From: an uncultured Eubacterium sp.
GTDB lineage: Bacteria > Bacillota > Clostridia > Peptostreptococcales > Anaerovoracaceae
Length of the DNA stretch: 31,539 bases
Reading direction: 5' to 3'
Assembly (NCBI GenBank): GCA_937966095.1
Contig: CALCKF010000099.1
Location: forward strand, 1 to 31,539
Part shown: positions 1 to 7,229 of the stretch, in pieces
Position numbering within the stretch: position 1 is the first letter of the stretch
How the letters are laid out: each line of letters begins with the position of its first letter
Translations under genes and position numbers: made by a program
Notes under the pieces: generated by a model
Database searches by the model: none
Told to the model about the DNA's origin: nothing
Seen by the model: only the letters and a program-made list of their open reading frames with translations

Positions 1-383
1 TCATGGTTTCCATCCAGCGGTCCTGCCGGCCATCCCCACATCATAACACCCATGGAAAAATACATAAGAACGACAAGGATTATAACTGAAGCTATCAGCC
101 TCCTTTTCAGCAGAGGCGTTTCCGTATCCATGAGTATATCATTTTCTTCAGAGGACGATGCTCCTCCTGCATGATCAGATCGTCCATCTTTCTCAGATGC
201 TCCGTAACCGGCAGCCTCAACTGCAGCAATTATTTCTCCCGGGGATGCGGTGCCTTCAACTCCCATGGAATTTGTCAATAGGCTCACTGAACAATTTTCA
301 ACTCCCGGTACGCTGTTAACAGCCTTTTCAACTCTTGCGCTGCATGCAGCGCAGCTCATTCCCGTAACCCTGTACTGTTTCAA
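1..383 (-). CDS. copA: Copper-translocating P-type ATPase, N-terminal part (runs off the window)
   Basis: Only the first 127 codons are present; the gene continues beyond base 1. It starts with TTG, placed 9 bases after an AAGGAG ribosome site. The translation opens with a heavy-metal-associated domain carrying GMSCAACSARVEKA (metal-binding Cys11 and Cys14). A Ser/Glu-rich linker follows (about 62-90), then the first membrane segment (about 95-116, SVIILVVLMYFSMGV). This order is that of CopA-type P1B ATPases, which export Cu(I) using ATP. The gene follows csoR by 19 bases on the same strand, the usual copper-inducible operon. The ATPase core is not visible, so the copper assignment rests on the HMA motif and the csoR neighbour. 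Confidence 0.88.
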   Translation of the reverse strand, partial: MKQYRVTGMSCAACSARVEKAVNSVPGVENCSVSLLTNSMGVEGTASPGEIIAAVEAAGYGASEKDGRSDHAGGASSSEENDILMDTETPLLKRRLIASVIILVVLMYFSMGVMMWGWPAGPLDGNH

Positions 384-402
384 TATAATCCACTCCTTAC
401 GA

Positions 403-705
403 TCATTTCATCAGCTTCTGCAATGTAGTCACAAGCTCATCGATGGTTTCATCCTTACCGTTTCTTATATCATCGGCTACACATGTTTTTATATGACTTG
501 TCAAAAGCTCTCTGTTGAAAGAATTAAGCGCAGCATTGACCGCCGCTACCTGTATGAGTATGTCCGTGCAATACGCATCTTCCTCCACCATCTTTTTCAC
601 CCCTCTTATCTGACCCTCTATCCTATTGAGTCTGTTTATCAGACGCTTATATTCCTGCGGTGAACGTTCCTTAGTCTTATGACAACAGTTCATATTATCA
701 TTCAT
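403..705 (-). CDS. csoR: Copper-sensing transcriptional repressor CsoR
   Basis: A 100-residue all-helical DUF156-family repressor. The family core NRLNRIEGQIRGVKKMVEED is at about 24-43. The Cu(I) ligands of the CsoR branch are all present: Cys46 (YCTD), His71 and Cys75 (SHIKTC). This C-H-C pattern separates it from RcnR (nickel/cobalt) and FrmR (formaldehyde) relatives. In the family, apo-CsoR blocks its own promoter and Cu(I) releases it. Here it is the first gene of csoR-copA, and a matching operator sits inside its promoter (748-776). Confidence 0.93.
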   Translation of the reverse strand: MNDNMNCCHKTKERSPQEYKRLINRLNRIEGQIRGVKKMVEEDAYCTDILIQVAAVNAALNSFNRELLTSHIKTCVADDIRNGKDETIDELVTTLQKLMK

Positions 706-747
706 CAGATACTTCCATCCTTTCTACTTGAATCGTATTATGCCAAT

Positions 748-776
748 ATAGTATACCCCGGTATGGTATATGTCAA
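748..776 (-). promoter_or_regulatory. csoR-copA promoter with embedded CsoR operator
   Basis: Read on the minus strand: -35 TTGACA (776-771), a 17-base spacer and -10 TACTAT (753-748). The spacer and the base before it contain ATACCATACCGGGGTAT, a GC-rich core with flanking ATAC/GTAT resembling known CsoR operators of Firmicutes. Repressor bound there would cover the RNA polymerase site. The promoter motifs are read directly; operator function is inferred from position and resemblance. Confidence 0.75.
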
Positions 777-793
777 GGCGTTTTAAAATTTTC

Positions 794-822
794 TTTACAA
801 AACAGCCTGCATACATTAATAT
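794..822 (+). promoter_or_regulatory. Promoter of the YeiH-type gene
   Basis: TTTACA (794-799), 17-base spacer, TAATAT (817-822), about 30 bases before the start codon at 852. It is back to back with the csoR promoter but does not overlap it, so copper control of this gene is not implied. Confidence 0.55.
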
Positions 823-851
823 TATTCTTTGGAACGAAGGAGTCTAATACC

Positions 852-1892
852 ATGAAAAACGATTTTTTTGAAAAAAAGACATTATACGGACTGAGCCTGT
901 GCTTCATCATAGCCATACCTGCATGGCTTCTCGGTACGAGATTCCCGATAATCGGGGGGCCTGTGTTCGGCATACTTTTCGGCATAATAATCTCGGCCTT
1001 ATGGAGACGTCCTGATAAACTGGATAAAGGCGTAAAATTCACATCAAAGTATATCCTTCAGTATTCCATAATACTGCTGGGATTCGAAATGAATCTTTTC
1101 AATGTGATAAAAGTGGGCGGTCAGTCACTGATGGTTATGATATTTACTCTTTCATCATCGTTCATAACAGCATACTTTGTGGGTAAAGCAATGAAAATAG
1201 AAGGCAGCACTGTAACGTTGATAGGCGTTGGCACATCTATATGCGGAGGCTCTGCCATAGCCGCTACAGCTCCGGTCATACGGGCAAAAGATGAAGATGT
1301 GGCTCAGGCTATCTCAACGATATTTCTGTTCAATATAATAGCCGTGTTCATATTCCCGCCTCTCGGTCATATGCTGGGTCTCAGCGACACCGGTTTCGGC
1401 ATGTGGGCCGGCACTGCCATAAACGATACGTCCTCAGTAGTAGCTGCAGGTGCATCATGGAGCAGTGCAGCAGGCAACAACACGGCACTGGCCTTCGCAA
1501 CGATCGTAAAGCTGACACGTACACTGATGATAGTGCCTATCACGCTTGTGCTGGCTGTTTATACCACCAGGAAGATCTCGCGTTCTCAGGCTGCAGGAGA
1601 CGGCAGCAGTGACGGGAACTTCAGCATTGCAAAGATATTCCCCTGGTTCGTTCTCGGCTTCGTAGCCGCTGCCATACTCAACACTTTCCTCCCGATACCT
1701 CTCAATGTATCAGAAACACTTGTAAAGATCGGAAAGTTCATGATAATCATGGCAATGACAGCCATAGGTCTCAATACAAATTTAAAAAGGCTCCTGACCA
1801 ACGGTCTGAAGCCTATACTTCTCGGTTTATGCTGCTGGTTCGTAGTGGCTGTCGTATCGCTTCTCGTACAGCACTTCATCGGCATGCTCTAA
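852..1892 (+). CDS. YeiH/YadS-type putative sulfate exporter family membrane protein
   Basis: 346 residues, nearly all hydrophobic, with about ten predicted membrane segments. It matches the Cons_hypoth698 (UPF0324) family: PIIGGPVFGILFG near the N-terminus, GVGTSICGGSAIAA mid-protein, a GTAINDTSSVVAAG stretch and a C-terminal MAMTAIGLNTNLK. The family is often named a putative sulfate exporter, but its substrate is not firmly established. AAGGAG lies 9 bases before the ATG. It is transcribed away from csoR and converges on xth with only 4 bases between the two stop codons, so there is no room for a dedicated terminator and transcripts may run into each other. Confidence 0.85.
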   Translation: MKNDFFEKKTLYGLSLCFIIAIPAWLLGTRFPIIGGPVFGILFGIIISALWRRPDKLDKGVKFTSKYILQYSIILLGFEMNLFNVIKVGGQSLMVMIFTLSSSFITAYFVGKAMKIEGSTVTLIGVGTSICGGSAIAATAPVIRAKDEDVAQAISTIFLFNIIAVFIFPPLGHMLGLSDTGFGMWAGTAINDTSSVVAAGASWSSAAGNNTALAFATIVKLTRTLMIVPITLVLAVYTTRKISRSQAAGDGSSDGNFSIAKIFPWFVLGFVAAAILNTFLPIPLNVSETLVKIGKFMIIMAMTAIGLNTNLKRLLTNGLKPILLGLCCWFVVAVVSLLVQHFIGML

Positions 1893-1896
1893 CCAT

Positions 1897-2652
1897 TTAA
1901 ATATCTATTTCCAATAATACAGGGCAGTGATCGCTACCGTATATATCGGTGAGTATCTCTGCCTTTTTCAGTCTGCTGTCCAGCACTTTTGATGTCAGAA
2001 AATAATCTATACGCCATCCTGCATTGTTCTTTCTCGCATTGAAACGATAGCTCCACCAGGAATAAACACCTTCAAGATCAGGATAAAAATACCTGAATGT
2101 ATCCGTAAATCCCGCTTCCTGGAGTGTCGTCATCTTAGCCCTTTCTTCATCCGTGAATCCCGCGTTTTTTCTATTAGACTTAGGATTCTTGAGATCTATC
2201 TCCCTGTGAGCGACATTGAAGTCTCCACATGCTATAACAGGAGCCTTTCTCTCCAGCTTCTTAAGATAAGCAAGAAAATCATCTTCCCACCGCATTCTGT
2301 AATCAAGCCTTTTAAGGCCGTCCTGAGAATTAGGGACATACACGTTCACAAGATAGAATCCGCCATACTCTGCAGTTATTACTCTTCCCTCATGATCATG
2401 CTCATCTATACCTATACCATACGATACAGATAACGGCTCTTTCTTAGAAAACACTGCAGTCCCGGAATACCCTTTTTTGTCTGCCGAGCACCAATACTGA
2501 TGATAACCGTCAAGAGGCACCTCTGCCTGTCCTTCCTGCATCTTAGTTTCCTGGATACAGAGTATATCAGCATCCTCCTGCTCTGCAAAATCCATAAATC
2601 CCTTGCCCATAGCAGCTCTTATTCCGTTCACATTCCAGGATATCAGTTTCAT
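1897..2652 (-). CDS. xthA: Exodeoxyribonuclease III (AP endonuclease, exonuclease-endonuclease-phosphatase family)
   Basis: 251 residues, normal length for ExoIII/ExoA. All family landmarks are present: KLISWNVNGIRAA at the N-terminus, IQETKMQ with the metal-binding Glu35, ACGDFNVAHREIDLKNP, YSWWSYR, and the C-terminal GSDHCPVLLEI (catalytic His242). It cleaves DNA 5' of abasic sites in base-excision repair and trims 3' ends. AGGGGG precedes the ATG. It is the third gene after sufC and sufB, 33 bases behind sufB, and is probably co-transcribed with them. An oxidative-damage repair enzyme beside Fe-S assembly makes physiological sense, but that link is inference. Confidence 0.93.
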   Translation of the reverse strand: MKLISWNVNGIRAAMGKGFMDFAEQEDADILCIQETKMQEGQAEVPLDGYHQYWCSADKKGYSGTAVFSKKEPLSVSYGIGIDEHDHEGRVITAEYGGFYLVNVYVPNSQDGLKRLDYRMRWEDDFLAYLKKLERKAPVIACGDFNVAHREIDLKNPKSNRKNAGFTDEERAKMTTLQEAGFTDTFRYFYPDLEGVYSWWSYRFNARKNNAGWRIDYFLTSKVLDSRLKKAEILTDIYGSDHCPVLLEIDI

Positions 2653-2685
2653 ATAGTTCCCCCTACTGTAATACCGCTTTAACAG

Positions 2686-3612
2686 CTAATTCAAAAATGC
2701 CTCTATTATTACGCTCTCTGCTTCTTCTTCCTTCATTCCCATCGTCCTCAGTTTTATCAGCTGTTCATCGTTTATCCTTCCTATGGCCGCTTCATGTATT
2801 ATAGCCGCATCAAGATGTCTGGCGTCTATCTCAGGTATCGACCGTACATGAGCCTGATCCATTATAATGGAGTCGCACTGTATATGGGCGTTGCATTTGG
2901 AGTTTCCGACTGCTGCCGGATGGAAAATCTGGCTTGAATTCTCCCGTGCTACTGATCTTGATATTATCTGTGCAGAGCTTCCCTCTCCATTAAGTCTCAC
3001 TTCCATATTTGATTCGGCGATCTGCTCTCCATGAGTCATCAGCTTTTCCAGCACGAAAAGCTTGCTGTTCCTTCCCAGTTCCACTTCAGTCTCACGCTTT
3101 GTGGAGTCGACTCCTTTTATCTGTGAAGTATCAAGAGTAAAAACACTGTTCTCATCCATATATATCTTAGTCACAGGATTCAGTATCCTCGCTCCTGTCC
3201 CTGCGCCTTCGCCATAATGGTTCTCCTTATACGTCACATTTGCACCTTTTCCGACAAAGAATGAATGGACACCGTCATGCTGACTGTCAGCATGACCGTC
3301 ATTATGGATCCCGCATCCTGCTATTATCACCACGTCTGCTCCATCTGCAATATGGAAATCATTATAAACTTTATCGGTAAAGCCGGAAGCGTCCAGCACA
3401 ACAGGGATGTGTACTTCTTCTCCGTCAGTATCCCCATCTATATATATATCTATCCCAGGCTTGTCTTCTTTCCTTACAATCCTGACATGTTCACTGTCTC
3501 CATGGCAAAGCGCCATGCCATTATGTCTGAGATTGAAAGCCCCCTCCTGTTTAAAACCCGCTTCATCTATATATTTAAGTATAGCCTGTGTTACTTTATC
3601 AAGTTCTGCCAC
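2686..3612 (-). CDS. sufB: SufB/SufD-like Fe-S cluster scaffold (minimal Suf type)
   Basis: 308 residues, much shorter than the roughly 470-residue SufB of the full Suf system. It starts with GTG behind AGGAGGG, a site that begins inside the TAG stop of sufC, so the two are translationally coupled. The SufBD core is visible: IAGCGIHNDG (about 117-126), GEGAGTGAR, and the C-terminal IPEIDARHLDAAIIHEAAIGRINDEQ that typifies the beta-helix end of the scaffold. With SufC it should form a SufB2C2 complex that assembles clusters. Only a SufC-SufB pair is here, with no sufS, sufU or sufD nearby. This is the arrangement described in anaerobes as a SUF-like minimal system. Confidence 0.88.
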   Translation of the reverse strand: MAELDKVTQAILKYIDEAGFKQEGAFNLRHNGMALCHGDSEHVRIVRKEDKPGIDIYIDGDTDGEEVHIPVVLDASGFTDKVYNDFHIADGADVVIIAGCGIHNDGHADSQHDGVHSFFVGKGANVTYKENHYGEGAGTGARILNPVTKIYMDENSVFTLDTSQIKGVDSTKRETEVELGRNSKLFVLEKLMTHGEQIAESNMEVRLNGEGSSAQIISRSVARENSSQIFHPAAVGNSKCNAHIQCDSIIMDQAHVRSIPEIDARHLDAAIIHEAAIGRINDEQLIKLRTMGMKEEEAESVIIEAFLN

Positions 3613-3624
3613 TTTTTATCCCTC

Positions 3625-4359
3625 CTACATATCTTCCAATCTCTTCAAATACGCACAGCATGACGGCCCCTGTTTCATGAGCTGAGGCAGTATGTCGGAT
3701 TTTTTCCCGATTCCGGCAACTTTTCCGTCCTCTATGACCATTACTCGATCAGCCATCTGCATTATCCTCTCCTGATGAGATATGAGTATGAGGCTCTGAC
3801 TTTTATCCTTTTTGATTTCTTCAAACTGCTGTATCAGCATTGAAAAGCTCCAGAGATCTATCCCTGCTTCAGGTTCATCGAAAATGCAAAGCTTATGGGG
3901 CTTTGCCAGGACTGTCGCTATCTCCAGTCTTTTCATCTCTCCACCCGACAGCGTATTGTCAACTTCTCTCCTCACGTATTCCTGAGCGCACAGCCCCACT
4001 CTGCTCAAAAGCTCACAGCACTCAGCTTCAGTCTTATGTTCTCCTGCCGCCAGTGATATCAGCTTGTCCACAGTCATCCCCTTGAATCTCGGAGGCTGCT
4101 GGAATGCAAATCCTATCCCGGCCTTTGCCCGTTCATCTATTTCATAATCTGTTATATCCACACCGTCAAGTATTATGTGTCCCGTATCGGCTTTTTCTAT
4201 ACCCATCAGCACCTTTGCCAGAGTTGACTTGCCGCCTCCGTTCGGACCCGTTATGACCAGCATTTCACCATTACTGACACTGAAATTTATATCCGACAGT
4301 ATTTCCTGTTTTGTTCCTTTTTCCTGTACCGAAAATGACAGGTTAGTTACTTTAAGCAT
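3625..4359 (-). CDS. sufC: SufC-type ABC ATPase for Fe-S cluster assembly
   Basis: 244 residues, soluble, no membrane segments. Walker A is GPNGGGKST (38-46), the Q-loop FAFQQPP (85-90), the ABC signature LSGGE (137-141), Walker B LCIFDEP (157-163), and the switch region ends in ISHQE. The stretch FDEPEAGIDLWSF is characteristic of SufC rather than importer ATPases. ATP hydrolysis drives shape changes in the SufB scaffold. First gene of sufC-sufB-xth; the AGGAAGG ribosome site is 8 bases from the ATG. The promoter (4396-4424) overlaps the remains of the pgeF terminator, and an unusual box array lies upstream. Confidence 0.92.
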   Translation of the reverse strand: MLKVTNLSFSVQEKGTKQEILSDINFSVSNGEMLVITGPNGGGKSTLAKVLMGIEKADTGHIILDGVDITDYEIDERAKAGIGFAFQQPPRFKGMTVDKLISLAAGEHKTEAECCELLSRVGLCAQEYVRREVDNTLSGGEMKRLEIATVLAKPHKLCIFDEPEAGIDLWSFSMLIQQFEEIKKDKSQSLILISHQERIMQMADRVMVIEDGKVAGIGKKSDILPQLMKQGPSCCAYLKRLEDM

Positions 4360-4395
4360 TTAAGTTACCTTCCTTTTGAATTTACATACTCAATA

Positions 4396-4424
4396 ATTAT
4401 AATCCCTCAACAAAAAAATAGCAA
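4396..4424 (-). promoter_or_regulatory. sufC promoter
   Basis: Minus strand: TTGCTA (4424-4419), 17-base spacer, TATAAT (4401-4396), 37 bases before the sufC ATG. The -35 box coincides with the downstream arm of the hairpin at 4418-4440, so promoter and upstream terminator share bases. Confidence 0.65.
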
Positions 4425-4440
4425 TCTATTAAACTGCTAT
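4411..4440 (-). terminator. Rho-independent terminator, apparently the displaced pgeF terminator
   Basis: On the minus strand ATAGCA (4440-4435) pairs with TGCTAT (4423-4418) across an 11-base loop and is followed by seven T. The stem is short. The same upstream arm also occurs at the very end of pgeF (4740-4760), now 314 bases away. Before the intervening DNA was added, the pgeF stop codon would have lain inside this hairpin. Confidence 0.55.
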
Positions 4441-4446
4441 CTTATG
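4426..4446. repeat. Perfect 21-bp direct repeat, copy 1
   Basis: Identical at all 21 positions to 4740-4760, beginning CTATTAAACTGC and ending TCTTATG. The two copies are 314 bases apart start to start. This copy overlaps the terminator loop and arm. The pattern fits target-site or attachment-site duplication at the 3' end of pgeF. Confidence 0.9.
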
Positions 4447-4481
4447 AATAACCTTACAAACCCATTTTAAATATTTGTTTT

Positions 4482-4711
4482 TATCGCAACAGCCTTCATT
4501 CCCCATACTCACGATATTATTTCATGTAAAATCATATCCTGATTATCGTGGATCCAAAACAAGGCACTATATGCGATATTTTTTGGCTTTTTTCTTAAAA
4601 TATATGCATGAAATTTATCGTAAAAGCAGATTATTAAGATACCTGCGATATAATTTACTATAATCGGATATATTTTTATCGTAATTCCTCATATATACAA
4701 TATTTAAGATA
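4482..4711. repeat. Four-unit TATCG-N25-CGATA array with helical phasing
   Basis: TATCG begins at 4482, 4544, 4616 and 4677. Exactly 30 bases after each, an inverted CGATA begins at 4512, 4574, 4646 and (as AGATA) 4707. Flanks are partly conserved (TTATCG on the left; CGATAT on the right in the first three units). The 25-base interiors and the gaps between units (27, 37, 26) share no sequence. All eight half-sites are spaced by 30-31 or 41-42 bases, that is about 3 or 4 DNA turns, on one helical face. It lies upstream of the sufC promoter and inside the 21-bp repeats. No gene is seen in 4447-4739. Likely a multi-site protein-binding array; the protein is unknown. Confidence 0.7.
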
Positions 4712-4739
4712 TTTTATCCAAACCCTGTCAATCTATAGA

Positions 4740-4760
4740 CTATTAAACTGCTATCTTATG
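4740..4760. repeat. Perfect 21-bp direct repeat, copy 2 (pgeF 3' end)
   Basis: Second copy of 4426-4446. Its right ten bases are the last codons and TAG stop of pgeF (4751-4760), so this copy preserves the gene's reading frame, as attachment sites at gene ends usually do. Confidence 0.9.
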
Positions 4761-5464
4761 CAGAGTCCTGCCCCCATCCTTTTATACGTACCGCCTTCAC
4801 GTCTGTATGAACAGAAAAGCTCCGGCTCGCAGCATGTGCAGTGTGTGCTTATCTGTATATTTCCCGGCAATATGCCGGCATCTTCCAGCTGCCTTCGGTT
4901 GATTCCCTTAAGATCTATATGATACTTGCCGTTACCGTCAGGCTCCATGAATTCACCGGCAAAATGCCATCCGGTGCGGAATATCTCATATACTTCACTT
5001 CCTGTTTCAAAGCAGCACCGGCTTATCCCCGGACCGATATATACGTGTACATCTGAAAGCCGGCATCCAAAGCGCTCTGCAAGCATTCCGGCAGCCTTTG
5101 GAGCTATACCAGCAGCCGAACCACGCCATCCCGCATGGACAAGCCCGGCAGCTTTTCTGACCGGATCAAAAAAATACACCGGCAGACAGTCGGCATGAAC
5201 AGTTGTCAGCAGTACATCACTCACATCAGTCAGTAGGCCATCCGTTCCGGCAAGCTCAAGAGGCTCCGCCGGCAGCCTGTCAACTATTTCTATCCTGTCA
5301 CCATGTATCTGTTTAGGCCATACAGGCACGGCATCTCCAAGCCCCGCGTCACTTATCACATCCCTGCGGTCATACGGATATCCATCCGATGCCCCGTCTT
5401 TAAGGGAGAAAAATCCCGTAACGCCGTCTAATCCTTCAAATATCTCTATATATCTTATACTCAT
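4751..5464 (-). CDS. pgeF: Peptidoglycan editing factor / purine nucleosidase-type multicopper-oxidase-fold protein (YfiH/YlmD family)
   Basis: 237 residues from the ATG at 5464, which overlaps the phosphatase stop (ATGA) and has AGGAG just upstream; a longer reading to 5503 would run inside the preceding gene. Metal ligands of the family are present: His54 (KQIHG), Cys93 (HADC) and His110 (VHAGWRG), along with VYIGPGISRCCFETG and the closing CSYRREGGTYKRMGAG. Members have been described as editing factors that keep L-Ser out of peptidoglycan stems and as purine nucleoside-cleaving enzymes; which applies here cannot be read from sequence. The last ten coding bases belong to a 21-bp repeat. 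Confidence 0.9.
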   Translation of the reverse strand: MSIRYIEIFEGLDGVTGFFSLKDGASDGYPYDRRDVISDAGLGDAVPVWPKQIHGDRIEIVDRLPAEPLELAGTDGLLTDVSDVLLTTVHADCLPVYFFDPVRKAAGLVHAGWRGSAAGIAPKAAGMLAERFGCRLSDVHVYIGPGISRCCFETGSEVYEIFRTGWHFAGEFMEPDGNGKYHIDLKGINRRQLEDAGILPGNIQISTHCTCCEPELFCSYRREGGTYKRMGAGLCIR

Positions 5465-5928
5465 TCTCCTTCTCTCTTTCCCGTGAAATACTCCAGCAAA
5501 CAACTGCAGCCCTTGATAACATCATCATAAGTCTCATCAAAATTTCCCGTATACCATGGGTCTGCTATGCTGTCATCTTTTCCCGCAAAATCCAGGAGTT
5601 TGCTTACCTTTCCTTCGGGATCGCCTCCTGTAATCCTGAGTATGTTCCTCACATTGGCTTCGTCCATTCCTATTATGTAATCAAAGGCCTCATAGTCATC
5701 CTTTGTAATCTGGCGTGCATGACGTTTAGTGAACGGGATCCCATGCTCTTTCAGTTTTTTCTTTGTTCTGGGATCTGTGTCACTACCCAGCTCTTCTCGG
5801 CTGGTCGCAGCCGATTCTATATGAAACCGGCCGGCAATTCCCGCCTTTTCCACCATATCCTTGAAAATGAATTCTGCCATTGTGGAACGGCAGATGTTGC
5901 CGTGGCATACAAAAAGTATTTTTATCAT
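5461..5928 (-). CDS. Low-molecular-weight protein-tyrosine phosphatase
   Basis: 155 residues. The ATG at 5928 has AAGGAG 9 bases before it; a TTG at 5934 is too close to that site. The phosphatase loop CHGNICRS (Cys8, Arg14) opens the protein and the general acid is in ADPWYTGNF (Asp123), so both catalytic elements are intact. Such enzymes dephosphorylate tyrosine (or arginine) residues on bacterial proteins. It is coupled to pgeF by a 4-base stop/start overlap. Its first codons lie in a 34-bp repeat (5895-5928), and its ribosome site lies on the element side of that repeat, so the gene has probably been re-supplied with translation signals by the inserted DNA. Confidence 0.9.
   Translation of the reverse strand: MIKILFVCHGNICRSTMAEFIFKDMVEKAGIAGRFHIESAATSREELGSDTDPRTKKKLKEHGIPFTKRHARQITKDDYEAFDYIIGMDEANVRNILRITGGDPEGKVSKLLDFAGKDDSIADPWYTGNFDETYDDVIKGCSCLLEYFTGKREGE
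5895..5928. repeat. Attachment-like 34-bp direct repeat, left copy
   Basis: Matches 7716-7749 at 32 of 34 positions; the shared core includes GCCGTGGCA and ACAAAAAGTATTTTTATCAT. On the minus strand it encodes the first 11 residues of the phosphatase, ending just after the P-loop begins. Confidence 0.88.
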
Positions 5929-6030
5929 ATCCAAAAGCTCCTTATTTTCTGTGTATTTCCTTGCTTTTTAAAGGATTCTCTGCTTTTTTGATTTTTTATT
6001 TCTCTGGCATATTTTAGCATATCTTTGACC

Positions 6031-6230
6031 TCAAAAGCAGTATAAAAATAGTAAATCGATCTTAAGCTTATTCATCTTTCTAGGAAAGATCTGCCTCTCT
6101 TCTTTCGCATCCTCATATCCCATATGCGTATAAGTATTTAAGGTTACTCCTATGTCAGCATGTCCCATGAGATACTGCAAAGTTTAGGTGTGACGACATA
6201 CATACGGTGTTATCTTCGGCATTTTAATTT
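6031..6230 (-). pseudogene. Tyrosine recombinase (integrase), C-terminal fragment
   Basis: Minus-strand reading gives KMPKITPYVCRHT, a stop, then TLQYLMGHADIGVTLNTYTH and MGYEDAKEE. These are the RHT box and the LGH...TYTH box of phage/ICE-type tyrosine recombinases, with the catalytic Arg, His and Tyr visible. The roughly 13 residues normally between RHT and the TLQYLMGH block are missing and replaced by an in-frame stop (forward strand near 6184). The N-terminal SAM-like domain and most of the catalytic domain are absent. It cannot be functional as it stands. Confidence 0.85.
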
Positions 6231-6298
6231 TATAATGTTAATTTCATTCATTTCTTCAGAAGAAGCAATACTTTCCTCTTAGATTAACATCATATCCA

Positions 6299-7192
6299 TT
6301 ATTCTTTCAACATAGTCAAATAACGCTCCAGTCTTTCATTCAGATACCCTGCAAATAATTTTTCCATGACCCCTAAATTATGATTCACATAATATTCATC
6401 AAAAGCATTATAATAGGCAAGCTGGTCTGTAAATTTAATATCAATCGGCGGATATCCTGCTTTCATCAGTTCCAGATTTACAAGCAACCGACCCGTACGA
6501 CCATTACCATCTATAAACGGATGAATGCCTTCAAATTCAATATGGAACCGTGCAAGTCTGGGAATGATATGCTCGGTGCTTTTTCCATAAGATTCCAGCA
6601 ACTGCTCCATCTCAGGTTGGATAAGATAAGGCTGTACCGGTTCATGTTTTGCCCCCATAATTCTTACCGGAACTCTTCTGTAAACCCCATGGTCATCTTT
6701 TTTATCCGCCAGTACCAGATAATGAATCTGTTTTATCACACTCTCCGATAATGGCATCTGCTCTTTTACCAGATCCTGTACAAAATAAAAAGCTTCTTTA
6801 TGTCCGACCGCCTCCATATGGTCTTTGAGAGGTTTTTGATCAATCGTAAGACCACGAAACACCATATCTGTTTCCCTCAAGGTCAGCGTATTACCTTCAA
6901 TCGCATTGGAATTATAGGTATACTCCACCACAAATTCTTCTGTAAGACGCTCAACCTCTCCTTCTGTCAATGGGCGCCTGGTGTCCAATTCTGCTTTCTT
7001 TCGGTCAATCATCTCTAACAGACTTTCTGCAGACCTATATCGACCATCCTCCGGTTTCTTTGCCTCTTCCGGAATCTTCCAACTACGTCCCTCACGGATA
7101 ACACCCGGGATTTTTCCTTCTGAACATAAAATTCGTACTCTTCTGTCTGAAATTCCCCATTTCTCTGCCACCTGTTTCACTGACATATACAT
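6299..7192 (-). CDS. HTH-Fic protein (predicted AMPylating enzyme with self-inhibitory motif)
   Basis: 297 residues, two parts. Residues 3-42 form a MerR/excisionase-like winged helix (VKQVAEKWGISDRRVRILC ... GRSWKIP). The rest is a Fic domain with the catalytic HPFIDGNGR (224-232) intact. SNAIEGN (95-101) matches the inhibitory [ST]xxxE[GN] helix placed before the Fic core, as in class II Fic proteins that hold themselves in check and need no separate antitoxin. Fic enzymes usually transfer AMP to target proteins. GAGGTG is 8 bases from the ATG. Three identical boxes lie 38-91 bases upstream and could be bound by the protein's own N-terminal domain. It is the only intact cargo of the integrative remnant. 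Confidence 0.9.
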   Translation of the reverse strand: MYMSVKQVAEKWGISDRRVRILCSEGKIPGVIREGRSWKIPEEAKKPEDGRYRSAESLLEMIDRKKAELDTRRPLTEGEVERLTEEFVVEYTYNSNAIEGNTLTLRETDMVFRGLTIDQKPLKDHMEAVGHKEAFYFVQDLVKEQMPLSESVIKQIHYLVLADKKDDHGVYRRVPVRIMGAKHEPVQPYLIQPEMEQLLESYGKSTEHIIPRLARFHIEFEGIHPFIDGNGRTGRLLVNLELMKAGYPPIDIKFTDQLAYYNAFDEYYVNHNLGVMEKLFAGYLNERLERYLTMLKE

Positions 7193-7229
7193 AAGTATTT
7201 CACCTCGCTTAGTTAATAATATACCCCAT

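Noticed and set aside
250..663. 137-residue plus-strand frame across copA and csoR
   Set aside because: It lies antisense to two well-supported genes, and its translation has no family features.
4475..4663. 62-residue plus-strand reading frame inside the phased array
   Set aside because: No ribosome site, composition dictated by AT-rich DNA, no recognisable domain.
4481..4711. CRISPR array suggested by regular spacing
   Set aside because: The conserved parts are only 5-6 bases in alternating orientation and no repeat of 20 or more bases is shared; no cas genes are near.
6235..6290. Inverted repeat ATGTTAAT/ATTAACAT with inner TTCTTCAGAAGAA, considered as an insertion-sequence end or terminator
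   Set aside because: Arms are 40 bases apart, no T-run follows and no transposase is present.
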